Source of the DNA: Paenibacillus sp. MAHUQ-63
Lineage (GTDB): Bacteria; Bacillota; Bacilli; Paenibacillales; NBRC-103111
Length of the DNA stretch: 64,000 nucleotides
Direction: 5' to 3'
Assembly (NCBI RefSeq): GCF_028765165.1
Contig: NZ_JARADB010000012.1
Coordinates: 1 to 64,000, forward strand
The notes beneath the pieces were generated by a model, which saw only the letters and a list, made by a program, of their open reading frames with translations, did no database searches and was not told the DNA's origin. Of the stretch, positions 25,330 to 33,880 are shown in pieces. The translations under genes were made by a program, and so were the position numbers. Positions within the stretch are counted from its first letter, which is position 1; each line of letters begins with the position of its first letter.

Positions 25330-26211
25330 GTGAATACATTAAAAGAACCGCGAAAAATGGAAGGAAGACAAGTAAGCAGTATGCTCGAAACCGTAGATGT
25401 CCATAGCGGCGAACGCCGCGTTTTGGCCGAGTTTGACTATCTCATTGAAGCACCGAATTGGACCCTTGACGGCAAGCAGCTCATTTATAACAGTCTGGGC
25501 CGTCTATATACTTACGATCTTGCAACCGGGATAAGTACCGCTATCGACTCCGGTTATGCGATCCAATGCAATAATGATCATGTGCTGTCACCTGATAACT
25601 TGCAAATTGCGGTAAGCCACCATACCTACGAGGACGGTCAGTCCCGCATCTATTTGTTTCCATTCAAGGGTGGCCATCCTGTCCTTATTACGCCAATGGC
25701 CCCTAGTTATTTGCACGGCTGGTCGCCGGATGGGGACACGCTTGCTTATTGCGCAGAGCGGAACGGGGAGTATGATATCTACACCATTTCGGTGAACGGC
25801 GGCATAGAAACACGGTTAACAGATACTCCCGGACTGAATGACGGTCCCGAATATTCGCCGGATGGCAAACACATCTGGTTCAACTCGGTACGAACTGGGC
25901 TTATGCAGGTGTGGCGCATGAATGCCGACGGCAGCGAACAGACGCAGATGACGTTCAACGAAAGCAATAGCTGGTTTCCGCATGTCTCCCCGGATGGAGA
26001 GCTGGTGGCATTCATTACTTATCGCAAGGACGATGTCGCTCCTGGTGACCATCCCGCCAATAAGCATGTAGAAATTCGCGTAATGCCCAGCTCAGGTGGC
26101 GAATTCCGAACGCTTGTCAAGTTGTTCGGCGGACAGGGCACCATCAATGTCAATTCCTGGTCGCCCGACAGCAGACAACTGGCATTTGTCAGCTACAAGC
26201 AGAAAGATTAA
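25330..26211 (+). CDS. Cytoplasmic TolB-like beta-propeller protein
   Basis: 293 aa from GTG 25330 (TAGGAGGGAG upstream). No signal peptide. Repeated PD40/TolB motifs appear about every 43-45 residues: [64 protein letters not shown] and [13 protein letters not shown]. That gives about six blades. True TolB is periplasmic, so a cytosolic member inside a sugar operon is not a Tol component. It may be an enzyme like the propeller lyase at 11016, or a binding scaffold. The His-rich catalytic set of PL22 is not evident. Confidence 0.8.
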   Translation: MNTLKEPRKMEGRQVSSMLETVDVHSGERRVLAEFDYLIEAPNWTLDGKQLIYNSLGRLYTYDLATGISTAIDSGYAIQCNNDHVLSPDNLQIAVSHHTYEDGQSRIYLFPFKGGHPVLITPMAPSYLHGWSPDGDTLAYCAERNGEYDIYTISVNGGIETRLTDTPGLNDGPEYSPDGKHIWFNSVRTGLMQVWRMNADGSEQTQMTFNESNSWFPHVSPDGELVAFITYRKDDVAPGDHPANKHVEIRVMPSSGGEFRTLVKLFGGQGTINVNSWSPDSRQLAFVSYKQKD

Positions 26212-26280
26212 TTTCGAAGCGGGATCTCCAATGGAAATGCAAATGTCTAATTAAATCAGTCCCCAAAAGGAGCGGGAAAT

Positions 26281-26724
26281 ATGGATAACACTATCCTCGG
26301 TACAACTTTGGTTTGTCAGATTGCAATGATCGTTCGCGATGTGGAGAAAGCAACTAGCCGCTTTGCCGAGCTCTTAGGCGTTCCGGCCCCTCCCATCATT
26401 ATGGCGAATGAAGATGGAAAGGATACGGTCATCTACATGGGGCAGCCTACGGAAGGAAGGGTAAGACTGTCTTTCTTTCGCATGGAGAATACGGTGATAG
26501 AATTTATTGAACCTACGGAAGACCCTACCACATGGAAGGATTTTCTTGAAACTAAGGGACCCGGCGTCCATCACATCGCATTCAAGGCGAAGAACAAAAT
26601 GCTGGAAACAGCCTCCAAACTTGAGGAATTCGGCTTCCCGCTTATTCAACATGGCGATAAATATGCTTATGTGGAAAGCACGGACGATTTGGGCGTCATT
26701 CTGGAGCTTCTCGATATCGATTAA
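26281..26724 (+). CDS. VOC-family (glyoxalase/epimerase-like) protein
   Basis: 147 aa. Two beta-alpha-beta3 repeats of the vicinal-oxygen-chelate fold are visible: VCQIAMIVRDVEKATSRFAELLG and PGVHHIAFKAKNKMLETASKLEEFG. The layout resembles methylmalonyl-CoA epimerase. However, the first metal ligand, usually His in the opening strand, is Gln (CQIAMIV), while the second-half HHIAF His is retained. AAAGGAG precedes the ATG. It is the last gene of the LacI-cluster operon and is followed by a terminator. It could isomerise or chelate a keto-enol intermediate; the reaction is unknown. Confidence 0.8.
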   Translation: MDNTILGTTLVCQIAMIVRDVEKATSRFAELLGVPAPPIIMANEDGKDTVIYMGQPTEGRVRLSFFRMENTVIEFIEPTEDPTTWKDFLETKGPGVHHIAFKAKNKMLETASKLEEFGFPLIQHGDKYAYVESTDDLGVILELLDID

Positions 26725-26738
26725 AAGATATAGGAATG

Positions 26739-26767
26739 ATCCGCGGTTACCGCGGATTTTTTTATTT
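26739..26767 (+). terminator. Terminator of the LacI-cluster operon
   Basis: ATCCGCGG and CCGCGGAT form the stem, followed by TTTTTTATTTTAT. It ends the operon that starts at 17738. Confidence 0.9.
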
Positions 26768-26849
26768 TATAGAATACACGCGTACGAGCAAATTCCTGTG
26801 CTAGAATAAGTAAAATGGACATTGATGCTGGACAGCGGGGGAACAGATA

Positions 26850-27797
26850 ATGAACAAGACGGATCGGCAGCTCGCCATCATGCTTGAGCTTCAGCGAAGT
26901 AAAGTGTTGAGAGCGGAAGATTTGGCGTCTACATTTGAGACTAGTGTTCGGACAATTTATCGAGATATACAGTCGCTAAGCGAAATGGGAGTTCCAATTC
27001 TTGGTGCTCCTGGGCAGGGTTACTCTCTAATGGAAGGATATTTCCTGCCACCGGTCGGGTTTTCCGTTGAAGAGGCCGTAGCCATGCTTATGGGGACTGA
27101 CTTCATCGAACAGCGATTGGATGGTGATTACGCAGTTGTAGCTAAGGCGGCTCGCCGCAAAATTGAAGCTATTCTGCCGGAGCCCGTTCGCGGCGAGTCG
27201 ACGCGCGTTCGGGAGACGATGCGGCTTCTTCAGGCCGGCGAGCCGGTAACCAGCTTGAGGGAAAAGGACAATCTCGGACTAGCGAGGCGGGCAATTATGG
27301 AACGCCGCAAACTACGAATGACGTATCTGAAAAAAATGCCGGAAACAGACGGCAATCGGAAGAGTACGCGTGAGGTCGCTCCTTACGGATTGGCGCTTGT
27401 TCAGGGAAATTGGATGTTGATTGCACATTGCGATTTGCGGCAGGAAATTCGGCATTTCCGGTTGTCGCGGATGACGGGGGTTACCGTCATGGAGGATCGC
27501 TTTCTCATACCCAATGGATTTAACCTGAACAACTACCGTCCGCTGGACGATCGTAACGAACGGGTAGTGATTCTGGCTAATCCTCAAATTGCGGATAAAA
27601 TCACTGAGACTTGCCATTTCTATATGGAATCGACGGAGGAGCGGAAGGACGGTCTCATCGTCAACTTCCTCGTCCGGCAGCCGGAGGAGCTTCTGTCTTA
27701 TATTCTCGGCTGGGGCGGGGATGTTGAGGTGCTGGAACCGGAGACTCTTCGACATCGGATTCGGGAAGAGGCTGAAAAGATGTTAAAACGCTACTGA
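26850..27797 (+). CDS. YafY-type HTH/WYL transcriptional regulator
   Basis: 315 aa. An N-terminal winged helix of DeoR/HTH_11 type (MNKTDRQLAIMLELQRSKVLRAEDLASTFETSVRTIYRDIQSLSEMGVPI, residues 1-50) is followed by the bridging GYSLMEGYFLPP segment. A WYL domain is readable from about residue 145 (RRKLRMTYL), with YGLALVQGNWMLIAHCDLRQEIRHFRLSRM, and then a WCX-type C-terminal domain. WYL domains bind nucleotide-like or other ligands. The next gene encodes a DinB-like protein, a frequent partner, but a strong terminator overlaps the end of this gene. Start: GGGGGAACAG before the ATG. Confidence 0.87.
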   Translation: MNKTDRQLAIMLELQRSKVLRAEDLASTFETSVRTIYRDIQSLSEMGVPILGAPGQGYSLMEGYFLPPVGFSVEEAVAMLMGTDFIEQRLDGDYAVVAKAARRKIEAILPEPVRGESTRVRETMRLLQAGEPVTSLREKDNLGLARRAIMERRKLRMTYLKKMPETDGNRKSTREVAPYGLALVQGNWMLIAHCDLRQEIRHFRLSRMTGVTVMEDRFLIPNGFNLNNYRPLDDRNERVVILANPQIADKITETCHFYMESTEERKDGLIVNFLVRQPEELLSYILGWGGDVEVLEPETLRHRIREEAEKMLKRY

Positions 27798-27822
27798 CAC
27801 GCTGTTGTCAGTAGCGTTTTGT
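27785..27822 (+). terminator. Terminator overlapping the stop of the WYL gene
   Basis: AAAACGCTACTGACA pairs over 15 bp with TGTCAGTAGCGTTTT. The left arm contains the last codons and the TGA of the WYL gene, so a translating ribosome would cover it. Confidence 0.9.
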
Positions 27823-27872
27823 TATATTGGGATTGTAGCTAAGAAATGAATCAATGAGGAGTTGTTTGATAC

Positions 27873-28415
27873 ATGAGAAATACATCAGAAGCATTACAAG
27901 CCTTTGAGGTGGTCGTAGGACGTTATTTAATCGAACTGGAAAGCTTCGATATGGAGCAGCTGTTAGCCAAACCGAGCGAGGAGGAATGGTCGATTGGTCA
28001 AATGTACATGCATTTAATTCAATCGGCGCAATTCATGCATTTGCACAATGTGGATCTATGTTTGGCTGGAGGTGAAGCAACCGTAGACGCTGCGGAGGAA
28101 AAAACAGAGAGGGGCAAGGCTGCCTACGAAGTAGGAAGTTTCCCGCCTATTCGGATTCAGGTACCTGCTTCCCCGCAATACACGCCGCGACAGCCGGAGA
28201 GCAAGGAGCAGCTGACGGAAGGCTTTCGCGCTGTCGTGGAGCGGATGAAACGGACTGAACCTGTTGTGAGCCGAGTGTCCGAGAGCAAAAAGGTTGTTCA
28301 TCCCGGATTCGGCGCACTGAACGCCCAAGAGTGGTTCTTGCTTGTCGACATGCATTACAGGCACCATCTATCGCAGCTGGAGCGCTTGAAACATGTTTCG
28401 GAATTGAAAGCATAA
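27873..28415 (+). CDS. DinB-like four-helix protein
   Basis: 180 aa with ATGAGGAG upstream. The opening helix (ALQAFEVVVGRYLIELESFDMEQLLAKPSEEEWSIGQMYMHLIQS) with the WSIGQ-x3-H block and the late HYRHHLSQLERL give the three His expected of the DinB/YfiT-like metal-binding helix bundle. Relatives include thiol-transferases dependent on bacillithiol. The insertion around SFPPIRIQVPASPQYTPRQP is typical of the DinB_2 type. Its role, presumably detoxification or thiol transfer, is inferred from the family. Confidence 0.8.
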   Translation: MRNTSEALQAFEVVVGRYLIELESFDMEQLLAKPSEEEWSIGQMYMHLIQSAQFMHLHNVDLCLAGGEATVDAAEEKTERGKAAYEVGSFPPIRIQVPASPQYTPRQPESKEQLTEGFRAVVERMKRTEPVVSRVSESKKVVHPGFGALNAQEWFLLVDMHYRHHLSQLERLKHVSELKA

Positions 28416-28482
28416 CATGCAGAGTGCTATTGACGGGCAAAGCCGCTGTTGGACTGGCGTCGTGTCTTAGCACCACATATGA

Positions 28483-28513
28483 AGGCTGCCGGTACAATTG
28501 GCAGTCTTTTTGT
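28483..28513 (+). terminator. Terminator of the DinB-like gene
   Basis: GGCTGCC pairs with GGCAGTC (one G-T pair), followed by TTTTTGTT. Confidence 0.75.
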
Positions 28514-28594
28514 TCTGTTAGGCGGTACATTACGCATTCCAATATATGGTACAATGAATTCATTTCCTCTTTATTCTTCCGAAAGGAGCATTAG

Positions 28595-30259
28595 ATGGAT
28601 ATGGATCACAATCTTGAGTCGATTTTGGGCGAAATGAAACGGGAGATCGACCATTGGATAGCTTTTATTCATGATAAGAATGCGGAAAAAATCGTGAAGC
28701 GGACCTCGCTGCAGGTGGGAATTCACGGTTATGCTCTGCTCGAATATGCCGCTGGCAGGGTGGATGTGACGGATGAGGAGCCCGCTTCTACGCTGCCGGA
28801 AGGCAATGCCGGTCCAATTGGCGAGTTCTTGACTGAGGAACAAGTGCGAGAGTGGATTGTGCCTGAACTCGCTTCTTATATGCGGCATAGATTGAATGAG
28901 CTGCCGACAGCGGTCATCGATTATCAATTTACTTTTAACGGCAAATTTCGAACGAGGGAAGGCGAAGTTAACGTTCGGATTCTCGAATATGTCGACGAGA
29001 CGAAGAAGACATATTTGCTGGAACAAATCTCCACTTACATCGCGGACAAGCTAACTGCCGGGAAATATCCCTCCAAACCCTTGGAGACGTTCTTCCTTTC
29101 CAGGCACTTGTTGGACGAGAGACTGTTTCCAAATGCGGATCCCGGGTGGATCATTTCCATTTTCGATCACATTCAACAAGTGAATAAAGGGAACAAACAT
29201 CTGGCAGAGCATCGGGGTAATCTGAGCGCGGCTTTGCGCAATTGGGTAGAGAAGCATTGGCTGCCCCGTTATTTCGATCCTATAGGGACAGAGTGGCAGA
29301 AGGAATATAAGAAAAAAAGCGATGCCCGACTTGAAAATACCGAGCAGGGGCCGATTGAACTCGTCCTCTATGCCGCGATATTGATTCTGAAATACGCTCC
29401 CTCCTATAGTAGGAGTGAGGGTTTGGCTTATTTGAATTACGCGACCGAGATGGGGAGCGCGCTAGCGCAGCGTGTGAAGCAGGAAGGCAGCGGAACGTTC
29501 GCTAAGGAAGACGCCAGCTATCGCGACGAACGGATAGAATGCACAGCCAACGACGTGTTGGCCGAGGTGACCATCGCCATTAATCAGGAGACGGAAGAGA
29601 GCTATGCGTGTGCACTGCGGTTCCTGACTCGCTTGTTAAGCTTGGGATTTCCGAAGAGCTATCAAATCAAGCTGAAATCTAGTATCAAGCAATGGCTGCC
29701 AATCAAAGGGTTGGCGAAGTCGAGCACGCACCGCTTTTTTGCCAATGCCTTGGAATATCCGAATTTGCATCCTTTGCTGGAGATGTACGCCCGGGCGGCG
29801 ATGGAAACATTCGAATGGTATTCGGATGCGGAAGGGGAAGCATGCTGCATGCCGGGCAGTTATGCGGTCTTCGGCCTTGGATTGGCGGATGAGGCTTATT
29901 TCCCATTAGTAGAGCAATATATGGAGAAGGTTGACGAAGAACACCAGTCCGTTCAGAACCACTTCACGGTAGCTCTGGCTGAGCGGCATGGCGTTCATGC
30001 AGAGACGATTCCTACGCTTGTGAAGTGCATGTTGTCTAGCACGGATTCGATGAAGGTGAAGATTAAGGCCGATATGGAAGACGATAGGAATCTCAAGAAG
30101 CTGTTCGATTACGTTCGCGGTCTTCAGCGCGATGAGGTGGAACAAATCATCTATTTGATCTGGGGAGGGACAGAGAAGCTGAAGAAGATAGCCGCCAAAG
30201 CCGAAGGTGATCGCGGAAAATGGCTCTCCGAACTCGCTCAGACCGCTAGCCGCGGGTAA
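28595..30259 (+). CDS. 554-aa hypothetical protein
   Basis: Starts at ATG 28595 with GAAAGGAG at 7 nt. No signal peptide or membrane segment. The chain is mostly helical, with a short beta-containing part near residues 105-135 (AVIDYQFTFNGKFRTREGEVNVRILEYV) and helical-repeat-like stretches in the second half (SYACALRFLTRLLSLGFPKSYQIKLKSSIKQWLP, YPNLHPLLEMYARAAMETFEWYSDAEGE). A CC pair occurs near residue 417. It might belong to an uncharacterised Bacillota family such as DUF6138, but I recall that only weakly. It is monocistronic with its own terminator. Codon use looks like its neighbours, so recent transfer is not suggested. Confidence 0.75.
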   Translation: MDMDHNLESILGEMKREIDHWIAFIHDKNAEKIVKRTSLQVGIHGYALLEYAAGRVDVTDEEPASTLPEGNAGPIGEFLTEEQVREWIVPELASYMRHRLNELPTAVIDYQFTFNGKFRTREGEVNVRILEYVDETKKTYLLEQISTYIADKLTAGKYPSKPLETFFLSRHLLDERLFPNADPGWIISIFDHIQQVNKGNKHLAEHRGNLSAALRNWVEKHWLPRYFDPIGTEWQKEYKKKSDARLENTEQGPIELVLYAAILILKYAPSYSRSEGLAYLNYATEMGSALAQRVKQEGSGTFAKEDASYRDERIECTANDVLAEVTIAINQETEESYACALRFLTRLLSLGFPKSYQIKLKSSIKQWLPIKGLAKSSTHRFFANALEYPNLHPLLEMYARAAMETFEWYSDAEGEACCMPGSYAVFGLGLADEAYFPLVEQYMEKVDEEHQSVQNHFTVALAERHGVHAETIPTLVKCMLSSTDSMKVKIKADMEDDRNLKKLFDYVRGLQRDEVEQIIYLIWGGTEKLKKIAAKAEGDRGKWLSELAQTASRG

Positions 30260-30326
30260 TAGTCGCATGCGATGCGTCTTGTTGATTTCGCTTTCAACTG
30301 CGTGGAGGTTAGCGCGGACCAACGAA

Positions 30327-30357
30327 AGAGGCTCCGGATCAGCGGAAGCCTCTTTTT
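30327..30357 (+). terminator. Terminator of the 554-aa gene
   Basis: AAGAGGCT and AGCCTCTT pair around an inner CCG/CGG step, followed by TTTT. Confidence 0.8.
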
Positions 30358-30479
30358 ACTGCGCTATCAATACCAAAAAACACTTGTTAATGATTACCAA
30401 GCGGGATATGATAGTAAAATTATCGCTCTCTATCTATGAGTCTTAGCGTTTTCTTTTATCTTCAAAGGGGGAAATTTCA

Positions 30480-30983
30480 ATGATAATCCGTATTTTAGAA
30501 GAATCTGATGCTAGTTTGTATCAAGTGTTACGCTTGAGTGCATTGAAGAGCAACCCGGAAGCTTTTGGGTCGACGTATGAAAGAGAAGTGAAATTTTCTC
30601 TCGAAACCGTTGTTGAGCGGATGAAGCCCACGAAAGATAAGTTCGTACTTGGAGCCTTTGATCCTAATGGGACGTTAGTCGGAATTGTAGCCTTTGTAAG
30701 AGAAACTGGTCTGAAAACCGCTCATAAAGGCAACGTATTTGGCATGTATGTGGCACCCAACGTAAGAGGCATCCGCTTAGGAAAATTGCTATTGCTTGAA
30801 TTAGTTGCCAAAGCTAAACGTTGTACGGGGCTAGAACAAATAAATTTAGCAGTCCTATCCGATAATGAAATCGCCAAAAGATTATACAAATCCTTAGGAT
30901 TCGAGGTCTACGGCGTAGAACATAATGCCTTAAAATATAACGGGCAGTATTACAGTGAGGATTTGATGGTGTTAAAGTTATAG
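30480..30983 (+). CDS. GNAT-family N-acetyltransferase
   Basis: 167 aa with AAAGGGGG upstream. The GNAT fold is shown by the opening IIRILEESDASLYQVLRLSALKSNPEAFGSTYE, the core strand NVFGMYVAPNVRGIRLGKLLLLELV with the acetyl-CoA loop (V-x-RGIRLGK for the Q/R-x2-G-x-G/A motif), and NLAVLSDNEIAKRLYKSLGFEVYGVE. It resembles the RimJ/RimL-like or YkkB-type acetyltransferases; the substrate is unknown. It is a single gene. Confidence 0.87.
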   Translation: MIIRILEESDASLYQVLRLSALKSNPEAFGSTYEREVKFSLETVVERMKPTKDKFVLGAFDPNGTLVGIVAFVRETGLKTAHKGNVFGMYVAPNVRGIRLGKLLLLELVAKAKRCTGLEQINLAVLSDNEIAKRLYKSLGFEVYGVEHNALKYNGQYYSEDLMVLKL

Positions 30984-31085
30984 TCTTACTGACGTTTCCT
31001 AAACATAAATTTACGTGGAAGCGCTTTACTTCGTGCTTATGTGCGATAGCACACCATTCCTCCATCAAAGTGAGGTTATCCAGCT

Positions 31086-32891
31086 GTGAATACATCCAAA
31101 ATACAAGGTTCTACCGCCAAAACGTACCGCTTGAAATATCGGTTGATTCTCTATTTGTTTATTAGCTCTCTAACCCCGTTAATCCTTATCGGAAGTATCT
31201 CTTATTTCTCAATGTATGCGATCTTGCAAAATAAAGCAGAGGGTGGCGTGAAAAGCAATTTGCACCAGGTGCGGCTATCGCTTGAAGAGACGCTCGGTCA
31301 GCTGAATCATACGTCCCAACAGCTCGCCTTTGACGGCAGGGTCGGAAAAAGCTTGGAGTCTTATCTGTCCGCTGATTTATACGAGAAAAAACAGCTTAGC
31401 GACGAGATCCGGAGCGCACTAAGTTTAATTCATTTTACGAACCCCACGCTGGGACTTATGTTCTATTATTTCGCGGAAGACAACCAGAAATTGTTCGAGA
31501 ATTTCAATGTCCGGGAGGTAGACGATCTTAACAAGCTGCCGGTACTCATTCAATTCGATAAAATCACCTATATGGGTCCACACCTTTCCCTAAATCCGAT
31601 CGACGGCAAACAAGTCCTGTCCATCCTACGCAAGGTAGAGCTGCCGGACCGTGATGACGTGTACGTGTACATTGAAACGAATTTTAAATTGGCGGAAAGC
31701 ATCATTAAAGACGGCGATCAATTCGGCGGGCATCTCGTTCACCTGATCGCTGACCAAAATGGCCGCATTGTTTACAGCGAGAATCCCGATGATTTTCCGC
31801 TAGGGATGGTCTATCTAGATAACAAAACAAACGATGGCCTAAAGAATAAGTTTTATATGTTTGAAGAAACCAGCAATCAATCATGGAAAATTATTGCGGC
31901 CGTACCTAGATGGGTGTACAACCAAGAGGTTAACCGTTGGATGGAGCAATTCGCTTTCTTCGCAGTGTTAACGCTTACAACAAGCTGTTTTATTGCCTGG
32001 TTGATTTGGAGAACCGTTTATCGACCGTTGAATTTGCTGAATACAGATATCCGGAGTGTTAAAAACAATCATGAAAATTTCCCAACAAGGCAATCACAGA
32101 TAACAGAGTTTGCCGTTATTTACAGGGAGTTTGCCGAGATGCGGAGCCGCATTGTCGAACTGATCGGAGAGGTGGAGCAGAACGAGAAGAGCAAAGCGCT
32201 GCTGGAGGTCGAGAAGCTAATGACGCAGATCAATCCGCATTTCATCCATAATACGCTCGATACAATCCGCTGGGTAGCCCGTGCAAACGGACAGAAGGAG
32301 ATTGACCGCCTTATATCCTCGCTGAACAAAGTGCTCCACTATAACCTTGGGAAAGGCGGAGTGGCGCGAATTAAAGACGAAATCGATGCCTTGAAAAATT
32401 ATGTCGAGCTGCAGGGCATCCGTTATAACTTTCAATTTCATGTGAACATATCGGCCGATGCCGAAGCCCTTGAACTGTCGATTCCAAGGTTTATTATGCA
32501 GCCTCTAGTCGAGAATGCGCTGTATCACGGGTTGGAGGACCAAGGCATTATTGAAGTCAGAGTGAAGGAAGACGGGAACATGCATGTCATGATCGAAGTT
32601 AAGGACAATGGAGACGGAATGTCGCAGGAGGAGATCGATCGTTTAATGAGCGGGGGGACGGAGGAGAGAAAGGTCGGCATGGGAATCGGTCTGCAGTATG
32701 TATACCGAATGGTCAAGTTCCAATTCGGTGCGGATGCGAGTTTTCATATTCATAGCAGCATCGGAGCGGGAACAACGATCTCACTGCGTCTTCCGATCCC
32801 GAACCACCCGCTGAATAAGGCAGAAGACTACCTTCATACGCCTCTTGCACTTATGAGGCAGTCCTCTCTACAAAAAACTGCTAGGAGATGA
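31086..32891 (+). CDS. YesM-type sensor histidine kinase
   Basis: 601 aa from GTG 31086. Membrane helices at about residues 17-38 and 285-308 frame an extracytoplasmic cache-like sensor. A HAMP-like linker follows. The His_kinase domain contains the phospho-acceptor His385 in QINPHFIHNTLDTIRWVA. The HATPase part has PRFIMQPLVENALYHG (N box), VKDNGDGM (G1) and GMGIGLQYV (G2). This is the LytS/YesM group of kinases that sense carbohydrates. Its partner regulator starts 8 nt downstream, and a sugar importer follows. Confidence 0.92.
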   Translation: MNTSKIQGSTAKTYRLKYRLILYLFISSLTPLILIGSISYFSMYAILQNKAEGGVKSNLHQVRLSLEETLGQLNHTSQQLAFDGRVGKSLESYLSADLYEKKQLSDEIRSALSLIHFTNPTLGLMFYYFAEDNQKLFENFNVREVDDLNKLPVLIQFDKITYMGPHLSLNPIDGKQVLSILRKVELPDRDDVYVYIETNFKLAESIIKDGDQFGGHLVHLIADQNGRIVYSENPDDFPLGMVYLDNKTNDGLKNKFYMFEETSNQSWKIIAAVPRWVYNQEVNRWMEQFAFFAVLTLTTSCFIAWLIWRTVYRPLNLLNTDIRSVKNNHENFPTRQSQITEFAVIYREFAEMRSRIVELIGEVEQNEKSKALLEVEKLMTQINPHFIHNTLDTIRWVARANGQKEIDRLISSLNKVLHYNLGKGGVARIKDEIDALKNYVELQGIRYNFQFHVNISADAEALELSIPRFIMQPLVENALYHGLEDQGIIEVRVKEDGNMHVMIEVKDNGDGMSQEEIDRLMSGGTEERKVGMGIGLQYVYRMVKFQFGADASFHIHSSIGAGTTISLRLPIPNHPLNKAEDYLHTPLALMRQSSLQKTARR

Positions 32892-32898
32892 TCCGGAG

Positions 32899-33705
32899 AT
32901 GATAAAAGTACTCGTTGTGGACGATGATCATTTGGTGCGTAAAGGCTTTATCTCGATGATGCCATGGCAGGAGAATAATCTCGAAGTCGTCGGTGAAGCG
33001 GGAAACGGTAAAAAGGCACTCGAGTTTCTAGAAAACCAGCAGGTAGACCTGCTGATCACGGATTTAGCGATGCCCCTCATGTCTGGCATCGAGCTCATGA
33101 GGCGCGTCAAAGAACAATATCCGGACATCTGCATGGTCGTGCTCACGTTTCATCAGGACTTCGAATGGATCCAGGAAGCCCTGCGCTTGGGCGCGTTGGA
33201 CTACATTACAAAGGTGGAGCTCGAACACGAGCAGATGAACGAGGTGCTTCAGCGCATTGTGAATAAGATGAAGGAGCTGCATACCCGTAACGGAGAATTG
33301 AAAGTTCCGCATCCGGCAGGCCACGAATTCATTATGGATGCTGAGAGCCCTTATTCTTCCGAAGTGAAAGCGAGTATTCTAATGGCGGTCGATATTATGC
33401 GTCAAGAACTGCAGGAAGAGCTTTACTTGCCCGAGATTGCTAAGCGGGTAAACATGAGCCGCAGTTATTTCAGCCGCTGTTTCCGCGATGTGGTGGGGAA
33501 AACGTTCAACGATTACATCCGGGAAGTGCGGGTGGATCATGCCAAAAAGCTGCTTAGCCAGACTGGGAAATCGATTAGCTGGGTTGCGACGCAGACGGGA
33601 TACCCGAATGAAAAATATTTCGGCAAAGTATTTCGGGAAATCACAGGGATGCTGCCCAGTGAATTCCGTAAAACTCAGAGCGAGGTCGCAAATCGTCCAA
33701 AGTAA
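32899..33705 (+). CDS. YesN-type response regulator with AraC DNA-binding domain
   Basis: 268 aa. The receiver domain (1-120) shows DDDH at the acidic pocket, the phosphorylation site Asp55 (ITDLAMPLMSG) and the Lys of YITK. The C-terminal 100 residues are an AraC double helix-turn-helix: LYLPEIAKRVNMSRSYFSRCFRDVVGKTFNDYIREVRVDHAKKLL, then YPNEKYFGKVFREITGMLPSEFR. The gene lies directly behind the kinase gene, and its likely target is the binding-protein promoter at about 33.8 kb. The protein is short (268 aa) compared with the 400-550 aa of many Paenibacillus YesN proteins because the middle linker is small. Confidence 0.92.
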   Translation: MIKVLVVDDDHLVRKGFISMMPWQENNLEVVGEAGNGKKALEFLENQQVDLLITDLAMPLMSGIELMRRVKEQYPDICMVVLTFHQDFEWIQEALRLGALDYITKVELEHEQMNEVLQRIVNKMKELHTRNGELKVPHPAGHEFIMDAESPYSSEVKASILMAVDIMRQELQEELYLPEIAKRVNMSRSYFSRCFRDVVGKTFNDYIREVRVDHAKKLLSQTGKSISWVATQTGYPNEKYFGKVFREITGMLPSEFRKTQSEVANRPK

Positions 33706-33816
33706 AGTGCAATTTTATCCAAAAGGCCTTCAAAGGATTGAAACACGAGATGATATGTGCCGGAATGCAAGATGAAATCTGCCCCCAACGGAATCTAAAT
33801 TCGATATGATGGAAGA

Positions 33817-33830
33817 GTAAAGCGGTTACA
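33817..33830 (+). promoter_or_regulatory. Possible cre (CcpA) site
   Basis: GTAAAGCGGTTACA matches TGWAANCGNTNWCA except for the first two bases. It lies 51 nt before the binding-protein start, where CcpA could repress or activate. Confidence 0.35.
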
Positions 33831-33880
33831 TTTCGATCACAGGAAGTCTCTTTTCCAAAAGAACGTTCAGGAGGGGTAGT

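Noticed and set aside
31012-31030. cre-like GTGGAAGCGCTTTACTTCG before the histidine kinase gene
   Set aside because: Three mismatches to the consensus on either strand; too weak to list as a site.
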